This document shows, one piece after another, positions 43,598 through 51,248 of a stretch of DNA of 64,000 bases. The translations under genes were made by a program, and so were the position numbers. Source of the stretch: Paradesulfitobacterium ferrireducens (GTDB taxonomy: Bacteria; Bacillota; Desulfitobacteriia; Desulfitobacteriales; Desulfitobacteriaceae); assembly GCF_017310645.1 (NCBI RefSeq), contig NZ_JAFLRH010000034.1, positions 62,001-126,000 on the forward strand, in the 5' to 3' direction. A model generated the notes under the pieces. That model ran no database searches and had not been told where the DNA came from. It saw nothing but the letters and a program-made list of their open reading frames with translations. Every line of letters starts with the position of its first letter. Position 1 is the first letter of the stretch.

Positions 43598-45196
43598 ATG
43601 CCGAAAGTGTCAACCTCACACAGCACAAGGGTAATTTTGTTCCTTGTGCTTCTTTTTAGCCAGGTTGTTGCTTTTATACTGGGACAAGCTGTTGCGCTCG
43701 GATGGTGGCTGCGTTTGATCATAATGATAGGCAGCATCTTGCTTGTTTTCTGGTTTTTCAGTAAACTATATGAAAAGCCGGTGCGGAAACTAAGCGCCAT
43801 GGTAGAAGAATTGGCACACGGAGATTTATTTGCAGAAGTTAAAGTTCCACGTGGGCCGGCAGCAGGAATTGCCCTTCCTGTGCAGAAACTGCAGGCGGCG
43901 CTCAAGGGCTTTTTCGGACCGGTAACCCAGCTTGCTCTAAAAGTGAATGAAGCCGGTTCGGAAATTTCCAAAGCAGTTGATGAAATAGCCAGCAGCGCCA
44001 ATCAAGTTTCCGCCAGTTCCTCAGCCATCAGTGCTACTAACCAGGAACAGGCCGCGACGGCGGAAAAGATGAGCCATTTTGCTCAAACGCTTAATATTCA
44101 GGCCAATCAAGTAGCGGAGCAAACTCAGGTACTGGCTCCGGAAATTGAACGGGCGGCCCGCGCAGTTGAGCAAGGGAAGGCAGTGACTCTAAGCTCAACG
44201 CACTACTTGGAAGCAATAGAGGAAGAAGTCCGTAAAACCGTTAACGCGGCCGAGTCATTGCTGCAATTATCCCGGGGAATAAGCGGAATGGCCGGATTGA
44301 TTGGGAATCTGGCCAAGCAAACAGACCTTCTGGCGCTTAATGCCGCCATCGAAGCGGCGCGGGCCAATCAGGAAGGTAACGGGTTTAATGTCGTGGCAGC
44401 ACAGGTCAAGAAACTGGCCAACCGGTCTGCGGATACGGTGACCCAAATCCGCGCCACCATTGCAGAAGTGGAAAGCGGGATCGTGCGGGTACGGGAGACC
44501 AGTTCCTTGGCTTTGGATAAAACAGAAGCGGGAGTTAAAGCCATGAAAGAGGCCGGGGGACTGTTTGAAGCGGTCTCTGACATTACGTCTAAGGTGGTTG
44601 CGTCCTTTGACGAGGTTGTCAGTGTAAGCCGGGGAATTACGTACCAGACCCAGGAATTTGCTGATGCCATCGAGCAGTTAAGCGCGAATGCCAAAGAAGT
44701 CGCCCTTGGCAGCCAAGAAATCAGTGTCGGCTTAGAGCAACAGAGCCAAAGCATCGATGGAGTTGTCATGCACCTGCAGCATTTGCTCAAGCAAGCGGAT
44801 GAAATGCAGCAATGGGTTGCGACTCAGGCGATGGAACGCACGATGTGGAACAGGGTCCAAAAAATTGTGGCTGCGGACGTACAGGAAGCGGTGACACGTA
44901 CCCGCTTACAAGAGCTTGCCCAGGAGTTGGAGCTGGATGTAGTCTATCTCACAGACACCGAAGGCGCGATTGAGCTCTGCACTGAAAAAGAATTTGAAGG
45001 ACTTAATTTGCTCAAATTCAATCCGCGCTACGCGCAAGTGCTTGCAGGCAGGGAACCTATGGTGGTGACGCCGATCATCCGGCGGGCCCAAGACGGCTTA
45101 CTGTATAAGTTTCTGGTGGTACCCCGGCCTGGTGGTAAAGGCTTAATTCAAATTAGTTTCTCGCTCGAGCATATTCTGCAATTGGCTACGTCATAA
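43598..45196 (+). CDS. Methyl-accepting chemotaxis protein with a C-terminal extension
   Basis: This 532-residue chemoreceptor has two closely spaced transmembrane helices (about 10-31 and 34-54) with almost no loop between them, so no periplasmic sensor. A HAMP-like stretch follows, then the coiled-coil signalling domain with hairpin tip NLAKQTDLLALNAAIEAARAN near residue 245. After the signalling domain lies an extra cytoplasmic region of about 125 residues (about 405-532) containing DVVYLTDTEGAIELC and GREPMVVTPIIRR, like a small PAS/Cache-type sensor at the C-terminal end. The start at ATG 43598 has GAGAGAGGTG upstream. The position suggests taxis linked to purine use or redox state. Confidence 0.85.
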   Translation: MPKVSTSHSTRVILFLVLLFSQVVAFILGQAVALGWWLRLIIMIGSILLVFWFFSKLYEKPVRKLSAMVEELAHGDLFAEVKVPRGPAAGIALPVQKLQAALKGFFGPVTQLALKVNEAGSEISKAVDEIASSANQVSASSSAISATNQEQAATAEKMSHFAQTLNIQANQVAEQTQVLAPEIERAARAVEQGKAVTLSSTHYLEAIEEEVRKTVNAAESLLQLSRGISGMAGLIGNLAKQTDLLALNAAIEAARANQEGNGFNVVAAQVKKLANRSADTVTQIRATIAEVESGIVRVRETSSLALDKTEAGVKAMKEAGGLFEAVSDITSKVVASFDEVVSVSRGITYQTQEFADAIEQLSANAKEVALGSQEISVGLEQQSQSIDGVVMHLQHLLKQADEMQQWVATQAMERTMWNRVQKIVAADVQEAVTRTRLQELAQELELDVVYLTDTEGAIELCTEKEFEGLNLLKFNPRYAQVLAGREPMVVTPIIRRAQDGLLYKFLVVPRPGGKGLIQISFSLEHILQLATS

Positions 45197-45257
45197 GGAC
45201 AAAAATTCCGATCTAAAATAAGGGATAGAAGTTTAATCTTAAGGCAGGTAAGAGGAT

Positions 45258-46046
45258 ATGAAACAAACCTATTCTCTGATTAATTCCATCGTGCAAGCAA
45301 ACCGAGCGGGTGCGGTGGGAACAGTGATCAGCGGTTCCCCGGAGCTTTGTCCTCCCGGTACGAAATTTGTGGCTGATCATGACGGACAGGATCTTCTGGG
45401 CGCAATGGATCCTGACCTTTTTCAAAGGCTGCAAGAGGAGATTTTTAAGAGCATCAAGGCGAGGACCCCCAAAACAGTTGAGGCCAGTTGGCAGGGGACA
45501 ACGATTCAGGTTTTCATCGATCCGATTATTCCTCAGGCTCGTTTGCTTATTTTAGGTGGGGGGCATATCGCCCTGCCTCTGGCTTCTTTGGGTAAGCTGG
45601 TGGGGTATGAAGTGACCGTCATCGATGACCGCCTGTCATTTGCCAATCCCGGGCGTTTTCCCCAGGTTGACCACGTGATCTGTGAGGATTTTCAGAAAGC
45701 CATCCGCAGCCAAGTCATTGACCTAAGCACCTATGTCATCGTAGTAACGCGCGGCCACCGCCATGACCGGATCTGTCTGGAGGAACTTTTCGCCAAGACC
45801 CCGGCGGCCTATACGGGAATGATCGGCAGCAGGCGCAAAATTGCCGCCTTGTTCGAAGAATTACGAGCCGGCGGCTGGGAAGAAGAGGTGCTGGATCGGG
45901 TTTATACTCCGATAGGACTGGATATCGGGGCCCAGACTCCGGAGGAAATAGCTGTCAGCATTATGGCTGAAATAATTATGGTCAACCGTTTAGGCTACAG
46001 TGTGGGACTGAAGACGAAAGGCGGGGGGAAAAAAGGTGGACAGTAA
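45258..46046 (+). CDS. XdhC-family protein with Rossmann domain
   Basis: This 262-residue protein is of the XdhC/CoxI family, which inserts or sulfurates the molybdenum cofactor of xanthine dehydrogenases. The N-terminal about 100 residues are a short XdhC-type domain. The C-terminal Rossmann half has the LLILGGGHIALPLASLGKL motif near residue 97 and the Arg-rich MIGSRRK segment near residue 193. RBS GGCAGGTAAGAGG precedes the ATG. It overlaps the next gene by 11 bases. Its placement after two molybdenum hydroxylases supports a maturation role. A selenium-related function is possible. Confidence 0.88.
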   Translation: MKQTYSLINSIVQANRAGAVGTVISGSPELCPPGTKFVADHDGQDLLGAMDPDLFQRLQEEIFKSIKARTPKTVEASWQGTTIQVFIDPIIPQARLLILGGGHIALPLASLGKLVGYEVTVIDDRLSFANPGRFPQVDHVICEDFQKAIRSQVIDLSTYVIVVTRGHRHDRICLEELFAKTPAAYTGMIGSRRKIAALFEELRAGGWEEEVLDRVYTPIGLDIGAQTPEEIAVSIMAEIIMVNRLGYSVGLKTKGGGKKGGQ

Positions 46047-46353
46047 AGTGGTGGAAGCGATTTTAGGGTTAAATCAGGGAGAAGAGGCCGCTTTAGCCAC
46101 GATCGTGGCCACCAAAGGCTCCACCCCCAGGAAAGCGGGTGCTCAGGTGCTCTTTTACCGGGATGGGCGTACGGCCGGAACGATTGGCGGCGGCTGCGGA
46201 GAATCGGAAGTGCGCCAGCACGCCTTTCAGGCGCTTCGTACTCAAAAACCCGTCTTGGTTCATGTAAACTTAACTCATGACATCGCAGAGGAGGACGGTA
46301 TGGTTTGCGGCGGAATTATGGATGTGTTCATTGAGCCGCTGCAGGGGGAATAG
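46036..46353 (+). CDS. XdhC N-terminal (CoxI) domain protein
   Basis: This 105-residue protein corresponds to the N-terminal CoxI domain of XdhC. It has the characteristic VATKGSTPRKAGAQVLF stretch, then RTAGTIGGGCGE with its conserved Cys, and VCGGIMDVFIEP near the end. Cys in the GGGCGE motif is known in this family to bind the molybdenum cofactor. The start is GTG 46036, overlapping the previous gene by 11 bases, so the two halves are translationally coupled. In many bacteria the two domains form one protein; here they are split and in reversed order. Confidence 0.88.
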   Translation: MDSKVVEAILGLNQGEEAALATIVATKGSTPRKAGAQVLFYRDGRTAGTIGGGCGESEVRQHAFQALRTQKPVLVHVNLTHDIAEEDGMVCGGIMDVFIEPLQGE

Positions 46354-46368
46354 CATGTAATCTAGCAG

Positions 46369-46406
46369 CCTACACCCGGAGAAACCACCAGGTGTAGGTT
46401 TTTTTT
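46369..46406 (+). terminator. Intrinsic terminator closing the purine region
   Basis: CCTACACC and GGTGTAGG form a perfect 8-bp stem (46369-46376 and 46391-46398), with a further inner pairing possible, followed by eight T's. Confidence 0.92.
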
Positions 46407-46522
46407 GAATGGAATAAGTCATAATGAAATAGCTTCTTTATTCGTGGGCAAGTCATCGCTTAAGTTTTCGAACAAAATGGTGTACAATAATACCCAGACC
46501 GCATATGAAAGGAAGAATATGC

Positions 46523-47905
46523 ATGAAACTTTGGGGAGGACGTTTTGAAAAAACGACCGATGCGCTGGTGGAAGACTTCCACTCCTCGATTTCGTTCGAC
46601 CAGCGCCTGTATAAACAGGATATCGAGGGAAGCATCGCGCATGCGCGCATGTTGGGCAAGATCGGGGTCTTGGAACCGGAAGAAGCGGATACGATTATCC
46701 AAGCCTTGGGGGAGATTCTCGCTGACATTCGCGCAGGCAAGGTTGAATTCGAAATCGGTGCGGAAGATATACATATGAATGTGGAAAAGATTCTGACTGA
46801 GAGAGTCGGAGCAGTGGGCAAAAAGCTCCATACCGCCCGCAGCCGCAATGACCAGGTGGCGCTTGACCTAAGGCTGTTCCTGCGGGAGGAAACCGACCGG
46901 ACTCAGGAGTTGCTGGCCGCTTTAATCCATACCCTCTTAAAAGCGGCCGAGGATCACCTGGAGACCTGGATGCCGGGTTATACTCATTTGCAGAAAGCTC
47001 AGCCGATCACGCTGGCCCATCACCTCATGGCCTATGTCCAGATGTTTTTAAGGGATCTCGAGCGCCTGAAAGATGGGCGCAAACGCTTAAATATGTCCCC
47101 GCTTGGTTCCGGAGCTTTGGCCGGGACGACTTTCCACCTGGACCGGGAAATGGTGGCTAAGGAACTTGGGTTTGACGGAATCACGCTCAACAGCCTGGAC
47201 GGGGTCAGTGACCGGGACTTTGCGCTTGAATTTATGGCGGCAGCTTCTATCGCGATGATGCACTTAAGCCGCTTGTGTGAAGAATTGGTTCTATGGTCGA
47301 GCGGGGAATTTCAGTTTGTGATCATGGATGACGGTTATGCGACCGGTTCCAGCATCATGCCTCAGAAGAAAAACCCGGATGTGGCTGAATTAGTGAGAGG
47401 AAAAACCGGCAGGGTCTATGGGGATCTAATGGCTCTGCTAACGGTGATGAAAGGACTGCCTCTGGCTTATAACAAAGATATGCAGGAAGACAAAGAACGG
47501 GTCTTTGATGCCGTGGATACCCTGCAGAAGTCTCTCCTGGTGGTGGAAGGGATGCTCAGGACAATGCGGGTAAATAAAGACGTAATGGCTCAGGGAGCCA
47601 AAGGCGGTTTCACCAATGCCACCGATTTGGCGGATTATCTCGCCAAAAAAGGAGTCCCCTTTAGGGAAGCTCATGAAATAATCGGACGGATCGTCTTGCA
47701 CTGCAGCAAGCGCGGGCTGGGACTCGAAGAAATGACCTTGACTGAATACCGCGGCTTTTCGCCTGTTTTTGCCGACGATTTGTTTGCGGAAATCAAGATT
47801 GAGCAGTGTGTCCGGGCCCGTAAAGTTGTGGGAGGCCCGGCTCCTGAGGTGGTCGCTCAGGTAATTGCCCAGAGCCGGGAGAAACTGAACGCACTTTTAG
47901 AATAG
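46523..47905 (+). CDS. argH: Argininosuccinate lyase
   Basis: This 460-residue enzyme of the fumarase/aspartase superfamily splits argininosuccinate into arginine and fumarate. The signature GSSIMPQKKNP lies near residue 280, and the N-terminal KLWGGRF is typical. TARSRNDQVALD is near residue 107. The start ATG 46523 is 7 bases after AAAGGAAG; the upstream in-frame ATG at 46505 lies before that RBS. It completes the arginine route begun by argF and argG, but stands alone here. Confidence 0.97.
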   Translation: MKLWGGRFEKTTDALVEDFHSSISFDQRLYKQDIEGSIAHARMLGKIGVLEPEEADTIIQALGEILADIRAGKVEFEIGAEDIHMNVEKILTERVGAVGKKLHTARSRNDQVALDLRLFLREETDRTQELLAALIHTLLKAAEDHLETWMPGYTHLQKAQPITLAHHLMAYVQMFLRDLERLKDGRKRLNMSPLGSGALAGTTFHLDREMVAKELGFDGITLNSLDGVSDRDFALEFMAAASIAMMHLSRLCEELVLWSSGEFQFVIMDDGYATGSSIMPQKKNPDVAELVRGKTGRVYGDLMALLTVMKGLPLAYNKDMQEDKERVFDAVDTLQKSLLVVEGMLRTMRVNKDVMAQGAKGGFTNATDLADYLAKKGVPFREAHEIIGRIVLHCSKRGLGLEEMTLTEYRGFSPVFADDLFAEIKIEQCVRARKVVGGPAPEVVAQVIAQSREKLNALLE

Positions 47906-48031
47906 TTATGTCGTTTTTGGGCGAGTTAAACTAATTATAACGTAGATTACAGAGAATATTGTGTTTCTGATACCGGTATAGGGTTTAGCAAGTGCTTAAT
48001 TTTAGCCTTGAAGCGGTTTTGAGCTTAAGGG

Positions 48032-48128
48032 TTATCCACAAAAGGCAACGAAAAACTGTGAATACTGTGGATAAATATGTGGATTAACGCGAAAAAACCA
48101 GGGATAACTTCTGTAAACTTGTGGATAA
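48032..48128. promoter_or_regulatory. Cluster of four DnaA boxes
   Basis: TTATCCACA at 48032-48040, TGTGGATAA at 48066-48074, TGTGGATTA at 48078-48086 (one mismatch) and TGTGGATAA at 48120-48128 lie within 97 bases. Three are exact matches to the DnaA consensus. The 500-base gap between argH and pncB that holds them has no gene. It also has a TGTTATAACA palindrome at 48239-48248 and a heptad tract further on. There is no dnaA, dnaN or AT-rich 13-mer array nearby, so it looks like a DnaA-binding or titration locus rather than an obvious oriC. Confidence 0.7.
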
Positions 48129-48257
48129 GCTTGGGATAAGTCTTGATTTCAGACATGAATTAACAAGAATTAAGTCAAGAAAAGCTCGGAAATAGTCGAA
48201 TATCATTCCTACGCATGTTTTCACAGATCCGGCTGCATGTTATAACATATAATGGTA

Positions 48258-48364
48258 CTCAGGAGTCGGAATTCAGAATTCAGAATAAGAGAACCGGCTA
48301 ATAACCAAAAAAATTGAAATATGTCTATTTCTCCTGACTCCTGGCTCCTGACTACTGAATTCTA
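48258..48364 (+). repeat. Heptad repeat tracts before pncB
   Basis: A first run (CTCAGGA GTCGGAA TTCAGAA TTCAGAA, from 48256) and a second run (CTCCTGA CTCCTGG CTCCTGA CTACTGA ATTCTAT, from 48331) are complementary in type and lie about 50 bases apart. They flank AT-rich DNA just upstream of pncB. Confidence 0.8.
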
Positions 48365-48404
48365 TATACTTAAAAATGGTGATTGAAGAAAAGAGGGTTT
48401 ATCA

Positions 48405-49874
48405 ATGCAAAACCTGACGATGCTCACGGATCTCTACCAGTTGACGATGACCCAAGGGTATATGGAAAATGGATGTCAGGATAAAATGGCAGTCTTTGAT
48501 TTGTTCTTCCGTACCTTGCCCCAGGGGAGCGGCTACGCCGTCGCGGCCGGGTTGGAGCAAGTGGTGGAATACATAGAAAATCTTCGATTCAGTGAAGAGG
48601 ATCTGGCTTACCTAAGAAGTTTGGGGATTTTCCGCGAAAGTTTTCTTCAGGCTTTGCAGGATTTTCACTTTAGCGGGGATATCGATGCTATTCCCGAGGG
48701 GACGGTCGTGTTTCCGCATGAACCCTTGGTTCGGGTCAAAGCGCGGATTTTCGAAGCGCAAATCTTAGAGACGACCCTGCTGAATTTAGTGAACTTTGAA
48801 ACCTTGATTGCGACCAAAGCTTCAAGAGTGGTTGCAGCAGCGGGCGGGGGCAAGGTCATGGAGTTCGGCTTAAGACGCGCCCAGGGTCCGGATGCCGGAG
48901 TCTTAGGAGCTCGGGCCGCTTTTGTGGGAGGGTGTCAGGCCACATCAAATGTTCTGGCCGGACGCCGTTTTGGGATCCCTGTGGCCGGAACAATGGCCCA
49001 CAGCTGGGTTCAATGTTTTCCGTCGGAACTGGAAGCTTTCCGGGCGTATGCCCGCTCTTTCCCGGAACAGTGCCTGCTTTTGGTCGACACCTATAATGTC
49101 TTGAAGTCGGGAGTCCCGAATGCCATCAAAGTGGGACTGGAGTTGGAGCAGGAAGGGCATCATTTCCTCGGAATCAGGATTGACAGCGGGGATCTGGCTT
49201 ACCTTTCACGTGAGGCCCGTAAGATGCTGGACCATGCCGGCCTAACCAAGGCGATTATTGTAGGATCCAACGACCTGGACGAAGAGACGATTTGGGCTAT
49301 CCGGGCGCAAGGTGCGGCGATCGATACCTGGGGTGTGGGCACGCATCTCATTACTTCCAAGGAATCTCCGGCCCTGGGCGGGGTGTATAAGCTGGCCGCT
49401 GAAGGAGATGCCAACAAGCTGGAGCCGCGTCTTAAAGTATCTGAGAATATCACCAAAATCACCAACCCCGGGGTGAAAAAAGTGGTCAGGTTCTATAACC
49501 GCGACGGGAAAGCGATGGCCGACCTGATTGCCCTTGAGGAGGAAAATTTTGAGCAGGAAAAAGAGCTGACGATTTTTGACCCGCTTCAGACTTGGAAACG
49601 CAAGACTTTGAGAAATTTCCGCACCCGGGAGCTCATGGTGCCGGTCTTCAGGCAGGGGCAGAGGGTGTATGACCTGCCCAGTCTTGGGCAAATCCAGGAG
49701 TATTCCCGCCAGGAGATGAGCACTTTATGGGATGAAGTCAAACGTCTGACCAATCCCCATCGTTACATTGTGGACTTATCTTTGAAACTGTTTGAGTTGA
49801 GGCAAAACCTTTTGCTGGAAGTGAATAATAAAGTTGAGAATAATGAAAAAGGAGGAATTAAGGATGTGGAGTGA
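48405..49874 (+). CDS. pncB: Nicotinate phosphoribosyltransferase
   Basis: This 489-residue enzyme makes nicotinate mononucleotide from nicotinate and PRPP, the first step of NAD salvage. Family motifs are MLTDLYQLTM at the start, the ATP/phosphate-site region EFGLRRAQGPDAG near residue 150, and GVGTHLITS near residue 310 in the phosphate-binding barrel. It overlaps nadE by 11 bases, forming a clear NAD salvage operon. It is preceded by heptad repeats and the DnaA-box region. I see no certain operator. Confidence 0.97.
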   Translation: MQNLTMLTDLYQLTMTQGYMENGCQDKMAVFDLFFRTLPQGSGYAVAAGLEQVVEYIENLRFSEEDLAYLRSLGIFRESFLQALQDFHFSGDIDAIPEGTVVFPHEPLVRVKARIFEAQILETTLLNLVNFETLIATKASRVVAAAGGGKVMEFGLRRAQGPDAGVLGARAAFVGGCQATSNVLAGRRFGIPVAGTMAHSWVQCFPSELEAFRAYARSFPEQCLLLVDTYNVLKSGVPNAIKVGLELEQEGHHFLGIRIDSGDLAYLSREARKMLDHAGLTKAIIVGSNDLDEETIWAIRAQGAAIDTWGVGTHLITSKESPALGGVYKLAAEGDANKLEPRLKVSENITKITNPGVKKVVRFYNRDGKAMADLIALEEENFEQEKELTIFDPLQTWKRKTLRNFRTRELMVPVFRQGQRVYDLPSLGQIQEYSRQEMSTLWDEVKRLTNPHRYIVDLSLKLFELRQNLLLEVNNKVENNEKGGIKDVE

Positions 49875-50637
49875 ACAAGAACTGGAGGAGCGCATTGCCA
49901 GCGCAGTCGAGTGGCTGAGAGAGCAAACAGGTGTGGCCGGCAGCAAAGGCTTAGTCATGGGGATTTCAGGAGGAGTAGATTCAGCTGTGGTCGCCGGGCT
50001 TTGCAAACGGGCGTTTCCGGATAACTCTATCGGTGTGATTATGCCCAGCCATTCCAGTCCGGAGGACCGCGAAGACGCGTTGCTGGTGGCGCGCACCTTT
50101 GATTTGCCCGCACTCGAGATCGATCTGGGCGAACCCCATACGCTCATTATGGGGCAAGTGGAAAAAGAGTTGGCCCGCTTTGGGCATAACCCCGACCTCA
50201 AGCGTCTGAGCCAGGGCAACCTGAAGGCACGCCTGCGCATGTCCACTCTGTATGCGGTTGCCAATGCCCTCAACTATTTAGTCGTGGGCACAGATAATGC
50301 ACCTGAAAGCTATACCGGGTATTTCACCAAATACGGAGACGGCGGGGTTGACCTGCTGCCGATCAGTTCCCTGACGAAAACAGAAGTCCGCGCTTGGGCT
50401 AAAGCCCTGAGATTGCCTGATAAGATAGCCAACCGGGTGCCGACGGCGGGACTATGGCCGGGACAGACGGATGAGTCGGAGATGGGAATAACCTATGACC
50501 TGATCGACCGCTATTTGCTTGGAGAAGAGGTGCCTCCAACGGCGCGAGAGAAGATCGAGACTATGCACCGCCAGAGCGAGCACAAACGGCATCTGCCGCC
50601 GTCCTTAGAGCTGCCGCGGCTTGCGAGGTTGGATTAA
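49864..50637 (+). CDS. nadE: Ammonia-dependent NAD synthetase
   Basis: This 257-residue enzyme converts nicotinate adenine dinucleotide to NAD using ATP and ammonia. The PP-loop MGISGGVDSAVVAG lies near residue 32, and the NARLR-like NLKARLRMSTLYAVAN and VVGTDNAPESYTGYFTKYGDG stretches are diagnostic. There is no glutaminase domain, so free ammonia is the donor. That is plentiful if purines are degraded. The start ATG 49864 is 8 bases after GGAGG; the longer in-frame start at 49834 lies before the RBS. The next gene overlaps by one base. Confidence 0.96.
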   Translation: MWSEQELEERIASAVEWLREQTGVAGSKGLVMGISGGVDSAVVAGLCKRAFPDNSIGVIMPSHSSPEDREDALLVARTFDLPALEIDLGEPHTLIMGQVEKELARFGHNPDLKRLSQGNLKARLRMSTLYAVANALNYLVVGTDNAPESYTGYFTKYGDGGVDLLPISSLTKTEVRAWAKALRLPDKIANRVPTAGLWPGQTDESEMGITYDLIDRYLLGEEVPPTAREKIETMHRQSEHKRHLPPSLELPRLARLD

Positions 50638-51197
50638 TGCGCATTGGGGTAGATATTGACGGCGTGGTCTGCGACAGTTACCCTCTTTGGCTTCAGGAGT
50701 TAAACAGGCATTACCAAAAAAATATCACGGCCATTACGGATTATGAAATGCATCTCCTCTTTGATGTGCCGTGGGATGATATGAATGACTTTTTCGTAAA
50801 AAATGTTGAGACTTTGCTCGGGCTGCCGCAGCCGGTCAAAGGAGCGAAAGAGGGGATCGAAAGTTTAATCCGGGATGGGCATGAGATTGTTTATGTCACG
50901 GCCCGAACCCCGGAGGAAAAAGGAGTTACCTTGAAATGGTTCGAAAAGCATGGAATTCCCTTTGAACATGTCCTGTTTACCGGTTTCAAAAGTAAAGTTG
51001 ATATGGTCGAACAGTGGGACATGAAAGTATTTGTCGAGGACTACATGAAAAATGCCAAGGCGATTGCGGCTGTGGGGGTACCGGTGTTCCTTCTCGATGC
51101 GAGCTACAACCGGGAAGATACTGCACAAGGGGTAACGCGCTGTCATAACTGGGAGGAGATACTGGCCGGGATTCAAACGCTCACGGCTAATGAATAA
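50637..51197 (+). CDS. HAD-family nucleotidase
   Basis: This 186-residue haloacid-dehalogenase-like protein resembles 5'-nucleotidase type C/YqfW. The nucleophile motif is DIDGVVCD (residues 5-12), motif II lies in VYVTARTPEEKG with Thr, and the acidic motif III-like pair is in VFVEDYMKN. The ATG overlaps the nadE stop codon (TAATG), so it is the third gene of the NAD operon. Dephosphorylation of a nucleotide, possibly a nicotinate or NAD-cycle compound, is inferred from this coupling. Confidence 0.85.
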   Translation: MRIGVDIDGVVCDSYPLWLQELNRHYQKNITAITDYEMHLLFDVPWDDMNDFFVKNVETLLGLPQPVKGAKEGIESLIRDGHEIVYVTARTPEEKGVTLKWFEKHGIPFEHVLFTGFKSKVDMVEQWDMKVFVEDYMKNAKAIAAVGVPVFLLDASYNREDTAQGVTRCHNWEEILAGIQTLTANE

Positions 51198-51202
51198 TGC
51201 GA

Positions 51203-51242
51203 AAAGGGCTTTGCATTTCTTGAGTGAGATGCAAAGCCCTTC
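51203..51242. terminator. Bidirectional terminator between the NAD operon and murC
   Basis: AAGGGCTTTGCAT and ATGCAAAGCCCTT pair perfectly, with T- and A-rich flanks on either side, suitable for both converging transcripts. Confidence 0.9.
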
Positions 51243-51248
51243 TTAAGT

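Noticed and set aside
48032-48128. Chromosomal replication origin
   Set aside because: DnaA boxes are present, but no dnaA, dnaN, gyrB or rpmH, and no clear AT-rich unwinding repeats nearby. Reported only as a DnaA-box cluster.
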